A stretch of DNA of 17,197 nt from Acidobacteriota bacterium (lineage in GTDB: Bacteria > Acidobacteriota > Aminicenantia > Aminicenantales > Aminicenantaceae): assembly GCA_030609975.1 (NCBI GenBank), contig JAUWSR010000033.1, forward strand, positions 1 to 17,197. Reading direction: 5' to 3'. Below the pieces are notes generated by a model. That model had not been told where the DNA came from. It worked only from the letters and a program-made list of their open reading frames with translations, and searched no databases. Of this stretch, positions 7,977 through 14,990 are shown in pieces (position 1 is the first letter of the stretch; each line of letters opens with the position of its first letter). Both the position numbers and the translations under genes were made by a program.

Positions 7977-8763
7977 AATCCTTTTTGTCTTGGGATTTCT
8001 CGATTTCATCCATAATTTTCACAGCCTTGTGTGCATATTTACTTTTGGGATAGTCAGAAATGAGCTTACGGAAGTAAGGAACGCTTTCTTCCACCAGAGT
8101 TGATTTATAATAAGAGTCAGCTAGAAGAAAATACACTTTGTCCATGCGCAGGTAATTGGGATACTCGGTCAATATCTCTGTCAGGCGGCTGATGCTGGCA
8201 CGATAGGCTCGGCGTTTATAGTATAGCTCGGCGATGGATATAGAGTGTTCGGCCAGTTGTTCTTCGCATTCCTGGATCTTTTCTCGGGCTTGTTCAGCTT
8301 CTTCACTCAGTGGATATTTATTGATAACGATCCGGAGCTCGGCAAGTGCCTGATGGGTTTTGCTTTGGTCCCTACCCGGCTTAAGGATTTTTTTGTAATA
8401 GGTCAATCCGATCTGATATTGTGCATAAGCGGCTGAGGGACTATACGGATAGAGCTGGATGAACTCACGGTATTCAGAGGCGGCGATGATCATGCTGCCT
8501 TCGTCTCGCTGGCGGAAGTAGGAATCGGCGATCGATAATTTTGCTCTCTGGGCATAGAAGCTTTTTGGAAAAGTATCGATGATTTGACGTAAATAAAGAC
8601 GGCCCTTTTCCGGATCCTTCTTTATGTGCTCTTCTCCCAACTGGAAAAGTTCTTCATCTGAGGATCCCTCGGGTACGAATTCAGCTTGCTTGCTTTTGCT
8701 GCAGCCTGTTATCAATCCCAGGATGAGGACACAGGCAAGTGTTATCACTATGATTTGTTTCAT
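7975..8763 (-). CDS. bamD: Outer membrane assembly lipoprotein BamD
   Basis: A 262-residue lipoprotein of the BAM machinery, which inserts beta-barrel proteins into the outer membrane. The signal peptide ends in the lipobox LITGC, with the lipidated cysteine at 21. The mature part is tetratricopeptide-like throughout and matches BamD spacing: yP-s repeats at FIQLYPYSPSAAYAQY and INKYPLSEEAEQA, then the characteristic IAELYYKRRAYRASI helix pair, and a last repeat at LISDYPKSKYAHKA. Length is close to the usual 245 or so. AGGA lies 8 bases upstream of the ATG. It is the first gene of a long minus-strand run. A general TPR lipoprotein is the only alternative. Confidence 0.9.
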   Translation of the reverse strand: MKQIIVITLACVLILGLITGCSKSKQAEFVPEGSSDEELFQLGEEHIKKDPEKGRLYLRQIIDTFPKSFYAQRAKLSIADSYFRQRDEGSMIIAASEYREFIQLYPYSPSAAYAQYQIGLTYYKKILKPGRDQSKTHQALAELRIVINKYPLSEEAEQAREKIQECEEQLAEHSISIAELYYKRRAYRASISRLTEILTEYPNYLRMDKVYFLLADSYYKSTLVEESVPYFRKLISDYPKSKYAHKAVKIMDEIEKSQDKKD

Positions 8764-8923
8764 TTATATATTCCTAAAACTGCATTGAATCTTATTTAGC
8801 CTGACTTATTCATAAAATATGTCGATATAGACCGTAAAGAAAATGATATCAGATTATTGCGGTAATTTTAAGTGGGAGTATTCTTAACGATGAGGTTCCG
8901 ATGTCATTTTTAGTTTTAAACGA
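8764..8923. other. Intergenic region upstream of bamD
   Basis: AT-rich, non-coding sequence that should contain the minus-strand promoter for bamD. I could not fix a convincing -35/-10 pair. ATGTC (8901-8905) and GACAT (8922-8926) form a short inverted repeat next to the large repeat element. No small gene or RNA is recognisable. Confidence 0.5.
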
Positions 8924-9053
8924 CATTTTTTTACCCTTCGGGCGAGCTGATTTCACCGTATCTTCTTCGTTGCAAAGGATTCGCGGTGGCATACCACAGC
9001 TTCATCCTTTGCGCCTTGAATCTACGGCAATCTCAACTCGTGAATAAGCCAGG
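8924..9053. repeat. Imperfect palindromic repeat, copy C (complete)
   Basis: The fullest copy of the family: left flank CATTTTTTTACCCTTCGGG (8924-8942), left arm CGAGCTGA (8943-8950), right arm TCAACTCG (9033-9040) and tail TGAATAAGCCAGG (9041-9053). Nested inside are a perfect 9-base inverted repeat, GCAAAGGAT (8972-8980) and ATCCTTTGC (9004-9012), and a tip GCGGTGG/CCACAGC (8983-9000). CCGTA also faces TACGG. The element ends exactly where the TAA stop of the epimerase gene begins (9054-9056). The T-run lies on the wrong side for an intrinsic terminator on either strand. Confidence 0.85.
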
Positions 9054-9995
9054 TTAGGCATAGAGCGCTTTGATCCAGCGCCATTCTTCATTTAGCCCTT
9101 CTTCCACCGGGACGTTTGGGGAATATCCTAGCTCTAGCTGTGCCTTCTCAATACTGGCAAAGGTGTGAGGGACATCTCCTTTCTGTGTGGTTTCTCTGTC
9201 GATAATCGGTCTTTTGCCCGAGATTTTTTCTAAGATCGGGAAAATAGTATTGAGTTTTTTTCGGTTACCCCCTCCTAGGTTATAGACCTCTCCCAACTTG
9301 CCTCTTTTGCAAGCGGCCAAAATTCCGCTGATGATGTCATCGATGTATGTGAAATCTCGTGTTTGAGTCCCATCACCGTAGACCGAAATAGAAGCTCCTT
9401 CAAGTTGGGCCTTCAGGAATTTATGAAATGCCATATCCGGGCGCTGCCCAGGTCCATACACTGTAAAAAAACGCAGAGAAACAGTAGGAACTCCGTAGTT
9501 TTGAAAGTAGAGTCCACAGAGATGCTCTGCAGCCAGCTTGCTGACACCGTAAGGCGAATAGGGATGGAGCGGACTTGATTCCCGCATGGGCAGCTCCGGG
9601 CAAGTCCCATAGACTGAAGAGGACGAAGCATAGATGAACTTGTGGAGCGGAATTTCCCGGGACGCTTCCAAGAGTCGCTGGGAAGCATCGATATTGTTGC
9701 GTGTATATATGGAAAAATGTACTCCCCAACTGGCTCGTACTCCTGCTTGCGCCGCGAGATGAAAAACGGTGTCCGTCGAAGCCATCAAAGGAGAAAGTTC
9801 AATCCCGTTGATATCTTGATCTATGAATTGGAAACGGTTGTGAGATAACAGAGGCCTGAGGTTACCTTCTTTTATCTCCCTGGCATAGTAATCGGTGAAA
9901 CAGTCGATTCCAACGACGTCTTCCCCTTCCTCTAATAGTCGGCGGCACAGGTGGGACCCGATAAAGCCAGCCGCTCCGGTTACCAGACATTTCAT
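9054..9995 (-). CDS. NAD-dependent sugar-nucleotide epimerase/dehydratase
   Basis: An extended short-chain dehydrogenase of 313 residues. The NAD-binding GAAGFIG (7-13) is at the N-terminus. The catalytic Ser lies in SSSSVYG (124-130), and Tyr149 and Lys153 are in YGVSK. The segment DCFTDYYAREIKEGNL (31-46) is typical of UDP-glucose or UDP-glucuronate 4-epimerase-like enzymes. A later GDGTQTRDFTYIDD motif is the usual substrate-domain signature. The protein probably interconverts or decarboxylates a UDP-sugar for polysaccharide or LPS synthesis; the exact substrate cannot be read from the sequence. Its ATG overlaps the rpe stop as ATGA, with no Shine-Dalgarno of its own, so translation is likely coupled. 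Confidence 0.9.
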   Translation of the reverse strand: MKCLVTGAAGFIGSHLCRRLLEEGEDVVGIDCFTDYYAREIKEGNLRPLLSHNRFQFIDQDINGIELSPLMASTDTVFHLAAQAGVRASWGVHFSIYTRNNIDASQRLLEASREIPLHKFIYASSSSVYGTCPELPMRESSPLHPYSPYGVSKLAAEHLCGLYFQNYGVPTVSLRFFTVYGPGQRPDMAFHKFLKAQLEGASISVYGDGTQTRDFTYIDDIISGILAACKRGKLGEVYNLGGGNRKKLNTIFPILEKISGKRPIIDRETTQKGDVPHTFASIEKAQLELGYSPNVPVEEGLNEEWRWIKALYA

Positions 9996-10660
9996 GAGGA
10001 ATCCGCTTCTTTTAAAAGTTCTTTCATTTTTTTGACCATGTCCAGAGGTTCTGGAGACTTGAAGATACCTGATCCAACCACCAGGATATCTGCTCCGGCC
10101 AAAGCGATTTCCTGCAGGTTGTCATACTTGATTCCCCCGTCAACCTCGATCAAGATCTCCAGTTTTTGACCTTTGATCCAGTTTTTTAGATTGCTGATCT
10201 TAGCAAGAGTTGTGTCAACGAATTTCTGCGCACCCCAACCTGGATTGACGGTCATGATCAGTACATAATCCAGCTCGCGGATGATGTCATTCATCAGATG
10301 AATGGGGGTGGCGGGATTAAGAGCGATGCCGGCTTTGCAGCCCAGTTCTTTGATCTGAGTGATGTCCTTGTGGATATGAGCAGTGGCTTCGAGGTGGATC
10401 GATATCCAATCGGCGCCGGCCTCTTGGAACATGGGAACGAATTGCCTGGGATGCTCAACCATGAGATGTACATCCAAAGGCAAAGCGGTTTTTTGTTTTA
10501 GCGAAGCGACGAGCTGAGGGCCAAAGGTCAGGTTGGGAACAAAATGTCCATCCATGATATCCACATGGAGAAAATCAGCCCCGCCTTCTTCGATTGTTTT
10601 CACGGCTTCTTCGATCCGAGTGAAATCTGCAGAAAGTATGGACGGTGCTAGATACGCCAT
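9992..10660 (-). CDS. rpe: Ribulose-phosphate 3-epimerase
   Basis: A TIM-barrel enzyme of 222 residues that interconverts D-ribulose 5-phosphate and D-xylulose 5-phosphate in the pentose phosphate pathway. The metal ligands fit the family: H32 and D34 (HVDIMDG), H65 (DVHLMV) and D174 (EVDGGI). MTVNPGWGAQKF (136-147) and the phosphate-binding VGSGIF (195-200) are also present. The start shares its A with the stop of the PASTA gene (TAATG), and GGAGGT lies about 9 bases upstream within that gene. Location next to a PASTA-protein gene is a common arrangement in bacteria. Confidence 0.97.
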   Translation of the reverse strand: MAYLAPSILSADFTRIEEAVKTIEEGGADFLHVDIMDGHFVPNLTFGPQLVASLKQKTALPLDVHLMVEHPRQFVPMFQEAGADWISIHLEATAHIHKDITQIKELGCKAGIALNPATPIHLMNDIIRELDYVLIMTVNPGWGAQKFVDTTLAKISNLKNWIKGQKLEILIEVDGGIKYDNLQEIALAGADILVVGSGIFKSPEPLDMVKKMKELLKEADSS

Positions 10661-11373
10661 TATTTACTGACCTCCAGAGTGATATTGTTCCGTTTAAGGA
10701 TGGGATTGCCCTGTTGTGGGAACTGATTGATGATGATGCCGGAATCGAGCCCCGGATAATAAGCGCGGGATGTATCTCCAACTCTAAAGCCTGCTTTTTG
10801 GAGTTGCGGAATCGCCACAGCAGCGTACTTTCCTAAAAGATCGGGCATTAAATATTTTTCTTCTTCTTCTCCCTCGCTTACCAAGAGATTGAGCGGAGTA
10901 TTGATAGGGACTTCCTGTTCAGGAAGGGGATACTGACCAAAAATACGTCCCGCTGAGTACTTAATGGTGTGCACATGCGATATTCTGCCGAGACGAAGGC
11001 GGTATCCCTGGAGATCAGGCAGGATGGCTTGTTGAGATCGTCCGATCAATCGCGGGACGATAACTTTTTCTTTGCCTGCGCTTAATGTGACTTTGACAAC
11101 TGTATAAAGCCGGAGCCGTGATTCCGGCGCCGGATCCTGCGATATGATGAGCCCCTTTTCATATCGATTGTGGAGGGCAACCCCGCTTTGAACAAGCGAG
11201 AGTTTCTGTGCTTCGACTTCTTCCTTGGCCTCTTCTAAGGTCATCCCGGAAAGGTTGGGTAGTGTTGCCATCTCGCCGCTCTTTGTGACTTGATACGTTA
11301 CTAGAGCCGAGAGAAAAAAAAGGTTGAGAAGCAGCAAAAAAATCAGCAGGATATTATAAAGCTTTTTGAGCAT
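10660..11373 (-). CDS. PASTA-domain membrane protein
   Basis: A 237-residue protein with one N-terminal transmembrane helix (about 5-28) and three consecutive PASTA domains: about 35-100 (LPNLSGMTLEEAKEEV), 102-168 (VPRLIGRSQQAI) and 172-236 (MPDLLGKYAAVAIPQL). It would sit in the inner membrane with the PASTA repeats outside, where such domains can bind muropeptides or peptidoglycan. There is no kinase or transpeptidase domain, unlike PknB- or PBP2x-type proteins. It is first in an operon with rpe and a sugar-nucleotide epimerase. No good Shine-Dalgarno precedes the ATG. Its cellular role is not established; the domain assignment is firm. Confidence 0.88.
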   Translation of the reverse strand: MLKKLYNILLIFLLLLNLFFLSALVTYQVTKSGEMATLPNLSGMTLEEAKEEVEAQKLSLVQSGVALHNRYEKGLIISQDPAPESRLRLYTVVKVTLSAGKEKVIVPRLIGRSQQAILPDLQGYRLRLGRISHVHTIKYSAGRIFGQYPLPEQEVPINTPLNLLVSEGEEEEKYLMPDLLGKYAAVAIPQLQKAGFRVGDTSRAYYPGLDSGIIINQFPQQGNPILKRNNITLEVSK

Positions 11374-11409
11374 TATGCATGTCTAAGTCTATACAGAAAT
11401 TCCTCTTTA

Positions 11410-11438
11410 TTAATACCATAGTTTTATAACCAAGTAAA
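11410..11438 (-). promoter_or_regulatory. Possible promoter of the PASTA-rpe-epimerase operon
   Basis: On the minus strand, TTTACT (11433-11438) and TATTAA (11410-11415) are separated by 17 bases, each matching 4 of 6 consensus positions of a sigma-70 promoter. An overlapping alternative, TTGGAT with TATAAA, has a short 15-base spacer. The site lies about 37 bases upstream of the start codon. Confidence 0.35.
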
Positions 11439-11527
11439 CCGCCATCCAATCCTCCTCCCAATAAGGAATTTGGACTATTCTTCATGCCGCTCTGAAAGAC
11501 ACAGGGACTCTCTATTAAAATTATGTG

Positions 11528-11558
11528 CTATCAAAATGATCTTGATGGTACTTGATGG
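11528..11558. promoter_or_regulatory. Operator-like repeats upstream of the threonine aldolase promoter
   Basis: CTATCAA (11528-11534) is inverted relative to CTTGATGG (11541-11548), which is repeated directly at 11551-11558 with a 10-base period, one helical turn. The cluster sits about 30 bases upstream of the proposed -35 box. It looks like a regulator binding region, but the regulator is unknown and chance is possible. Confidence 0.3.
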
Positions 11559-11588
11559 CAATAGATATACACATTCTTTTCATGACGG

Positions 11589-11617
11589 TTGCTGTTACAA
11601 ACAGTTTTTTCTATAAT
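11589..11617 (+). promoter_or_regulatory. Sigma-70-type promoter of the threonine aldolase gene
   Basis: TTGCTG (11589-11594) and a perfect TATAAT (11612-11617) are separated by 17 bases, just upstream of a good ribosome site (AAGGAG, 11632-11637) and the ATG at 11644. Transcription would start near 11624, giving a 5' leader of about 20 bases. Confidence 0.65.
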
Positions 11618-11643
11618 AAACGCTTGTAAATAAGGAGATTGTT

Positions 11644-12684
11644 ATGTCGAAGATATCTGACTTTCGAAGTGACACCATCACGAAACCCACCCCGGAGATG
11701 CGGCAAGCCATGGCTGAGGCCGTTGTCGGTGACGATGTCCTAGGCGATGATCCTACGGTTCAAGAATTGGAGCGATTGGCGGCCAAGACCATGGGGAAAG
11801 AGGCTGGACTGTATGTACCGACCGGTACCATGGGAAATGCCATCGCGGTCAAAGGTTGGACACAGGAATTGGATGAGGTGATCGTCGAAGCCCGGTCACA
11901 CATATATAACATGGAGTCAACCCATATGACCTTTATCGCTCGGGTCAATCCCCGGCCGTTGCCTTCATTCAGGGGGGCGATGGATCCTGAAGAGGTCAAA
12001 CGGAATATCAAAGAGGCCTCGGTGCATCATCCCCGGACATCTCTTATTTGTGTGGAGAATACCCATAACAATTGGAGCGGCGCGATCGTTCCTCTGGAAA
12101 ACCTCCAAAATATCCGAGGTCTCGCTGATCAACGGGGCCTCAAGATTCACTTCGATGGGGCCCGGATTTTTAATGCCAGCGTTGCTTCCGGAGTACCCGT
12201 CATGGAGTATGCGGCAGTTGCTGATTCGCTTATGTTCTGCCTTTCCAAGGGGCTGTCCGCCCCGATCGGATCTATGCTGGTTGGGCCTCAGAGTTTCATC
12301 GACCATGGCAGGAGACTGCGTAAGGCCCTTGGAGGGGGAATGCGTCAAGTGGGCGTGCTGGCGGCAGCAGGTTTGCTAGCCATGACTAAGATGGTCGACA
12401 GGCTGGCCGATGATCACGTCAGAGCCAAACGTCTGGCTCGAGCCCTGTCTGAATTTCCCGAGATAGATCTGGACCCGGAACTAGTCGACACCGATATAGT
12501 CATCTTTGGATTCCATCACCCAAGGCTATCAGTCACCGATTTTCTAGCCAGGCTGAAAGAAAAGGGTATCCTGGCGTTGCCTGTCCCCCAGGGGATTCGT
12601 TTTGTAACCAGCAAAGAAGTCGATGATTCAGATGTTGACCACGCCATCCAATCCTTCCAGCAGATCCTATCTGAAGCCTCTTAA
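11644..12684 (+). CDS. ltaE: Low-specificity L-threonine aldolase
   Basis: A PLP-dependent fold-type I enzyme of 346 residues that cleaves L-threonine or L-allo-threonine to glycine and acetaldehyde in the cytosol. The N-terminal DFRSDTITKPTPEMR is characteristic. ENTHNN is at 138-143. HFDGARIFNA (169-178) contains Asp171 and Arg174, which contact PLP. The Schiff-base Lys202 is in CLSKGLSAPIG, and GGGMRQVGVLAAAG follows at 230-243. Length is normal. It is the only plus-strand gene here, with its own promoter and Shine-Dalgarno, divergent from the PASTA operon and convergent with the iron-sulfur protein gene. Confidence 0.95.
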   Translation: MSKISDFRSDTITKPTPEMRQAMAEAVVGDDVLGDDPTVQELERLAAKTMGKEAGLYVPTGTMGNAIAVKGWTQELDEVIVEARSHIYNMESTHMTFIARVNPRPLPSFRGAMDPEEVKRNIKEASVHHPRTSLICVENTHNNWSGAIVPLENLQNIRGLADQRGLKIHFDGARIFNASVASGVPVMEYAAVADSLMFCLSKGLSAPIGSMLVGPQSFIDHGRRLRKALGGGMRQVGVLAAAGLLAMTKMVDRLADDHVRAKRLARALSEFPEIDLDPELVDTDIVIFGFHHPRLSVTDFLARLKEKGILALPVPQGIRFVTSKEVDDSDVDHAIQSFQQILSEAS

Positions 12685-12720
12685 CGGGGTCTTCCATCCT
12701 TGCTATTGGTAAAGAGTATT

Positions 12721-12764
12721 GGGTGTGTATATCTATTCTCTAACGAGAACAGACACACACACCC
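12721..12764 (-). terminator. Long hairpin, better paired as minus-strand RNA
   Basis: Two 20-base arms (12721-12740 and 12745-12764) flank the loop TAAC. As plus-strand RNA there are three A-C mismatches. As minus-strand RNA all three become G-U pairs, giving an unbroken 20-base stem. It lies about 195 bases past the stop of the iron-sulfur protein gene. The following minus-strand sequence (AATACTCTTTACC) is only moderately U-rich, so terminator function is a guess. Confidence 0.5.
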
Positions 12765-12843
12765 TTACTTAAGAATCCAGATACAAGAGTCGAAGCATGG
12801 AATGTTTACTCATCCGTTACTCTGCAATTCTGTCCTCTTTGTA

Positions 12844-12890
12844 AAGGGAGCTGTGTCTATTTTTGTCAAAAAATAGATATATCTCCCCTT
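12844..12890 (+). terminator. Long hairpin, better paired as plus-strand RNA
   Basis: The arms at 12844-12864 and 12868-12890 (outer AAGGGAG/CTCCCCTT, inner CTATTTTT/AAAAAATAG) flank a 3-base loop. As plus-strand RNA the non-Watson-Crick positions include two G-U pairs plus one mismatch and one bulge. On the minus strand the G-U pairs become A-C mismatches. It lies about 160 bases past the threonine aldolase stop. The sequence after it, GTATTCTTGACTTATT, is moderately U-rich. Confidence 0.5.
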
Positions 12891-12959
12891 GTATTCTTGA
12901 CTTATTACGAGGGTGGATGGAGCCAGCAGAGCGTGATCACAATTGAAGGCTTGGATGAC

Positions 12960-14969
12960 CTAGTCAATGAGGGCTTCAGCGACGATCTGAGCGATGTCCT
13001 TAACCTTGATGTCCGGCTTTTCCTTGTCCTTGAGGCCGTCTTGGAGCATGGTCAGGCAGAACGGACAGGATGTGACCGCAGTCTCTGCTTGGGATGTGAT
13101 CACTTCATCGGTGCGCATATGATTGATGCGCTTTCCCAGCGACTCTTCCGTCCACATGAGGCCTCCGCCTGCCCCGCAACAAAAACTGTGCTGTTTGTGA
13201 TTCGGCAGTTCGATAAATTGTCCCTTGAGCTTAGCGAGAATTTCCCGAGGTTCCGAGATGATGCCATTGTGTCGACCAAGATAACAGGGATCGTGGTAGG
13301 TCATACGCAGCGCCTGTGTGGCATTTAGCGGCAAGCGACCGGCTTGGATGAGTTGAAAGATGAGTTGCGTGTGATGGACGACTTCGATCTGTTCGAAAGC
13401 CCGAGTTGTTTCAGGAGAGAGGTCGGGGAGGACCTTGAGCAGGCCCCGGTATTCATGGGAAAAAGTGTTGAATCCGTGGGGGCAGATAGCGATGATCTTT
13501 TTCACTTGGTACTTGGCGAATAGCTCAAGGTTCTCGGCAGCTTGAATCTGATACAAGTATTCATTGCCCAAACGGCGGGCGGAGTCTCCGCAGCATTTCT
13601 CTTCGGTCCCTAATATCGCAAAATCCACGCCTGCTTTATGCAAGATGGTCACCAGAGCCCGCGAGATCTTTTTCCCCTCTTCATCGAAAGAACCCGCGCA
13701 GCCGACCCAGAAAAGATACTCTGCGTCCGGATGTTCGCTGAGAAGTTTAACCTCGAGACCGTCTGTCCAAGCAGAACGATCGGAGAATCCGATTCCCCAG
13801 GGGTTGCTGTTGGTTTCCATATTGCGGAAGAAATTGTTCAACTCCCCGGGAAATTTGCTTTCCATCAGAACCTGACTTTGACGGATTCCCACGATCTTGG
13901 GAATGTGTTCGATCTCTACGGGACAGACATGCATACACGCCCCGCAGGTGGTGCAGGTCCAGATTTCGTCCTCGGAAAATACGCCTTCCATCAAGGGAGA
14001 TAGGTCATCCCGCTGCTTTGCGATGTGTTTCTGACCGGAATTCAGCAGATGCTGTTTCAGGTTCAATATGATCATCTTGGGTGAAAGAGGTTTGTCGCTG
14101 GCGAAGGCCGGGCAGGCGTCCTGGCAGCGGCCGCACTCCATGCAGGCAAAGGTATCCAGCAGATCCTTCCAGGAGAAATCCAGAGACTTCTCAATCCCGA
14201 AGACCTCGGAATTTTCAATATCCATGGCAGGAAGCTCACCCATAGGAGTGTCTCGGTTGACCAGGACATTGAAAGAGCCGGCAAACATATGGAAATACTT
14301 GGAGTGGGGGACATAGGCGACAAAGGCAAATACTAAAAGGATATGCAGCCACCAGGCGATCATGAAGTGGGTGGCGATGGCCTCATGCCCCATCCCGGAT
14401 ACGGATGCAGCCAACTGCTTGCCCAAGAAAGACCAGCGTTCATGTCCTTCGTGGTGAGCGATAGCGAAAGCCTCGAAGTAGAGGTAGCTGAGAGTAACCA
14501 GAGTGAGTGCGATATAGATGATCGCAGAATCACGCCAAGTTGTGGCATAGGCTTTGAGGCGTATGATAAAACGGCGAAAAGCGAAATATAGAACACCCAC
14601 TATCACCAGGATCGCAAAGACATCCACCATAAAAGAGAACAGGAGTCCAATTCTGCCATCTCCAAAGAGAAAAAAATCGGGGATGAATCCTTCCAGGGTA
14701 TGATTCAGTGTCATGGTGTCAAAAGTCAGAGCGCCGTAAAAGATAAAAACATGCATAAGCCCGGCCAATACCCTCTCTGCCTTGAGAGTACACCTCTGAA
14801 ATAAGATCTTAGTGAACGCCTGCCACAAGCGTTTGCCCAATTGGCTGAATCTTTTGGTGGGCAGACCGGCTCGGATGATACGGATCCGATAATAAACCGG
14901 GATCATGAAGGCCAGGAATGTTGCCAGAATGATAAGTGCAAAAATTATCTTTCCTGTAGATGTCAGCAT
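12960..14969 (-). CDS. Membrane-bound HdrD-like iron-sulfur oxidoreductase (NarI-like N-terminus, two CCG domains)
   Basis: A 669-residue fusion protein. The N-terminus has about five or six membrane helices (to about 225), with histidines that could bind b-type haem (H73, H201, H209, H222), like nitrate-reductase gamma. Two 4Fe-4S motifs follow: CMECGRCQDACP (C276, C279, C282, C286) and CTTCGACMHVCP (C339, C342, C345, C349). Two CCG domains of HdrB/HdrD type come next: C424 with CC459-460 and C496, then C562 with CC597-598 and SCPFC (C635, C638). This order matches the proposed ETF:menaquinone oxidoreductases of syntrophs and beta-oxidisers, but no etf genes are in the window. Quinone-linked electron transfer is therefore inferred. 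The ATG at 14969 is chosen because AAGGAG lies 5 bases upstream. A GTG at 14975 would overlap that site. It starts 21 bases after the TonB-receptor stop. Confidence 0.9.
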   Translation of the reverse strand: MLTSTGKIIFALIILATFLAFMIPVYYRIRIIRAGLPTKRFSQLGKRLWQAFTKILFQRCTLKAERVLAGLMHVFIFYGALTFDTMTLNHTLEGFIPDFFLFGDGRIGLLFSFMVDVFAILVIVGVLYFAFRRFIIRLKAYATTWRDSAIIYIALTLVTLSYLYFEAFAIAHHEGHERWSFLGKQLAASVSGMGHEAIATHFMIAWWLHILLVFAFVAYVPHSKYFHMFAGSFNVLVNRDTPMGELPAMDIENSEVFGIEKSLDFSWKDLLDTFACMECGRCQDACPAFASDKPLSPKMIILNLKQHLLNSGQKHIAKQRDDLSPLMEGVFSEDEIWTCTTCGACMHVCPVEIEHIPKIVGIRQSQVLMESKFPGELNNFFRNMETNSNPWGIGFSDRSAWTDGLEVKLLSEHPDAEYLFWVGCAGSFDEEGKKISRALVTILHKAGVDFAILGTEEKCCGDSARRLGNEYLYQIQAAENLELFAKYQVKKIIAICPHGFNTFSHEYRGLLKVLPDLSPETTRAFEQIEVVHHTQLIFQLIQAGRLPLNATQALRMTYHDPCYLGRHNGIISEPREILAKLKGQFIELPNHKQHSFCCGAGGGLMWTEESLGKRINHMRTDEVITSQAETAVTSCPFCLTMLQDGLKDKEKPDIKVKDIAQIVAEALID

Positions 14970-14974
14970 AATCA

Positions 14975-14980
14975 CTCCTT
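14975..14980 (-). promoter_or_regulatory. Shine-Dalgarno deciding the iron-sulfur protein start
   Basis: AAGGAG on the minus strand, 5 bases before the ATG at 14969. It excludes the in-frame GTG at 14973-14975, which would overlap it, as the start codon. Confidence 0.75.
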
Positions 14981-14990
14981 ATTTTGCATG

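Noticed and set aside
8924..9053. Repeat C as an intrinsic terminator for the epimerase operon
   Set aside because: The T-run precedes the hairpin on the plus strand and is an A-run after it on the minus strand, so neither strand has a hairpin followed by U residues.
12897..13328. Plus-strand open frame of 143 codons downstream of the threonine aldolase
   Set aside because: It overlaps the 3' end of the iron-sulfur protein gene in antisense, and the product is not protein-like in any recognisable family.
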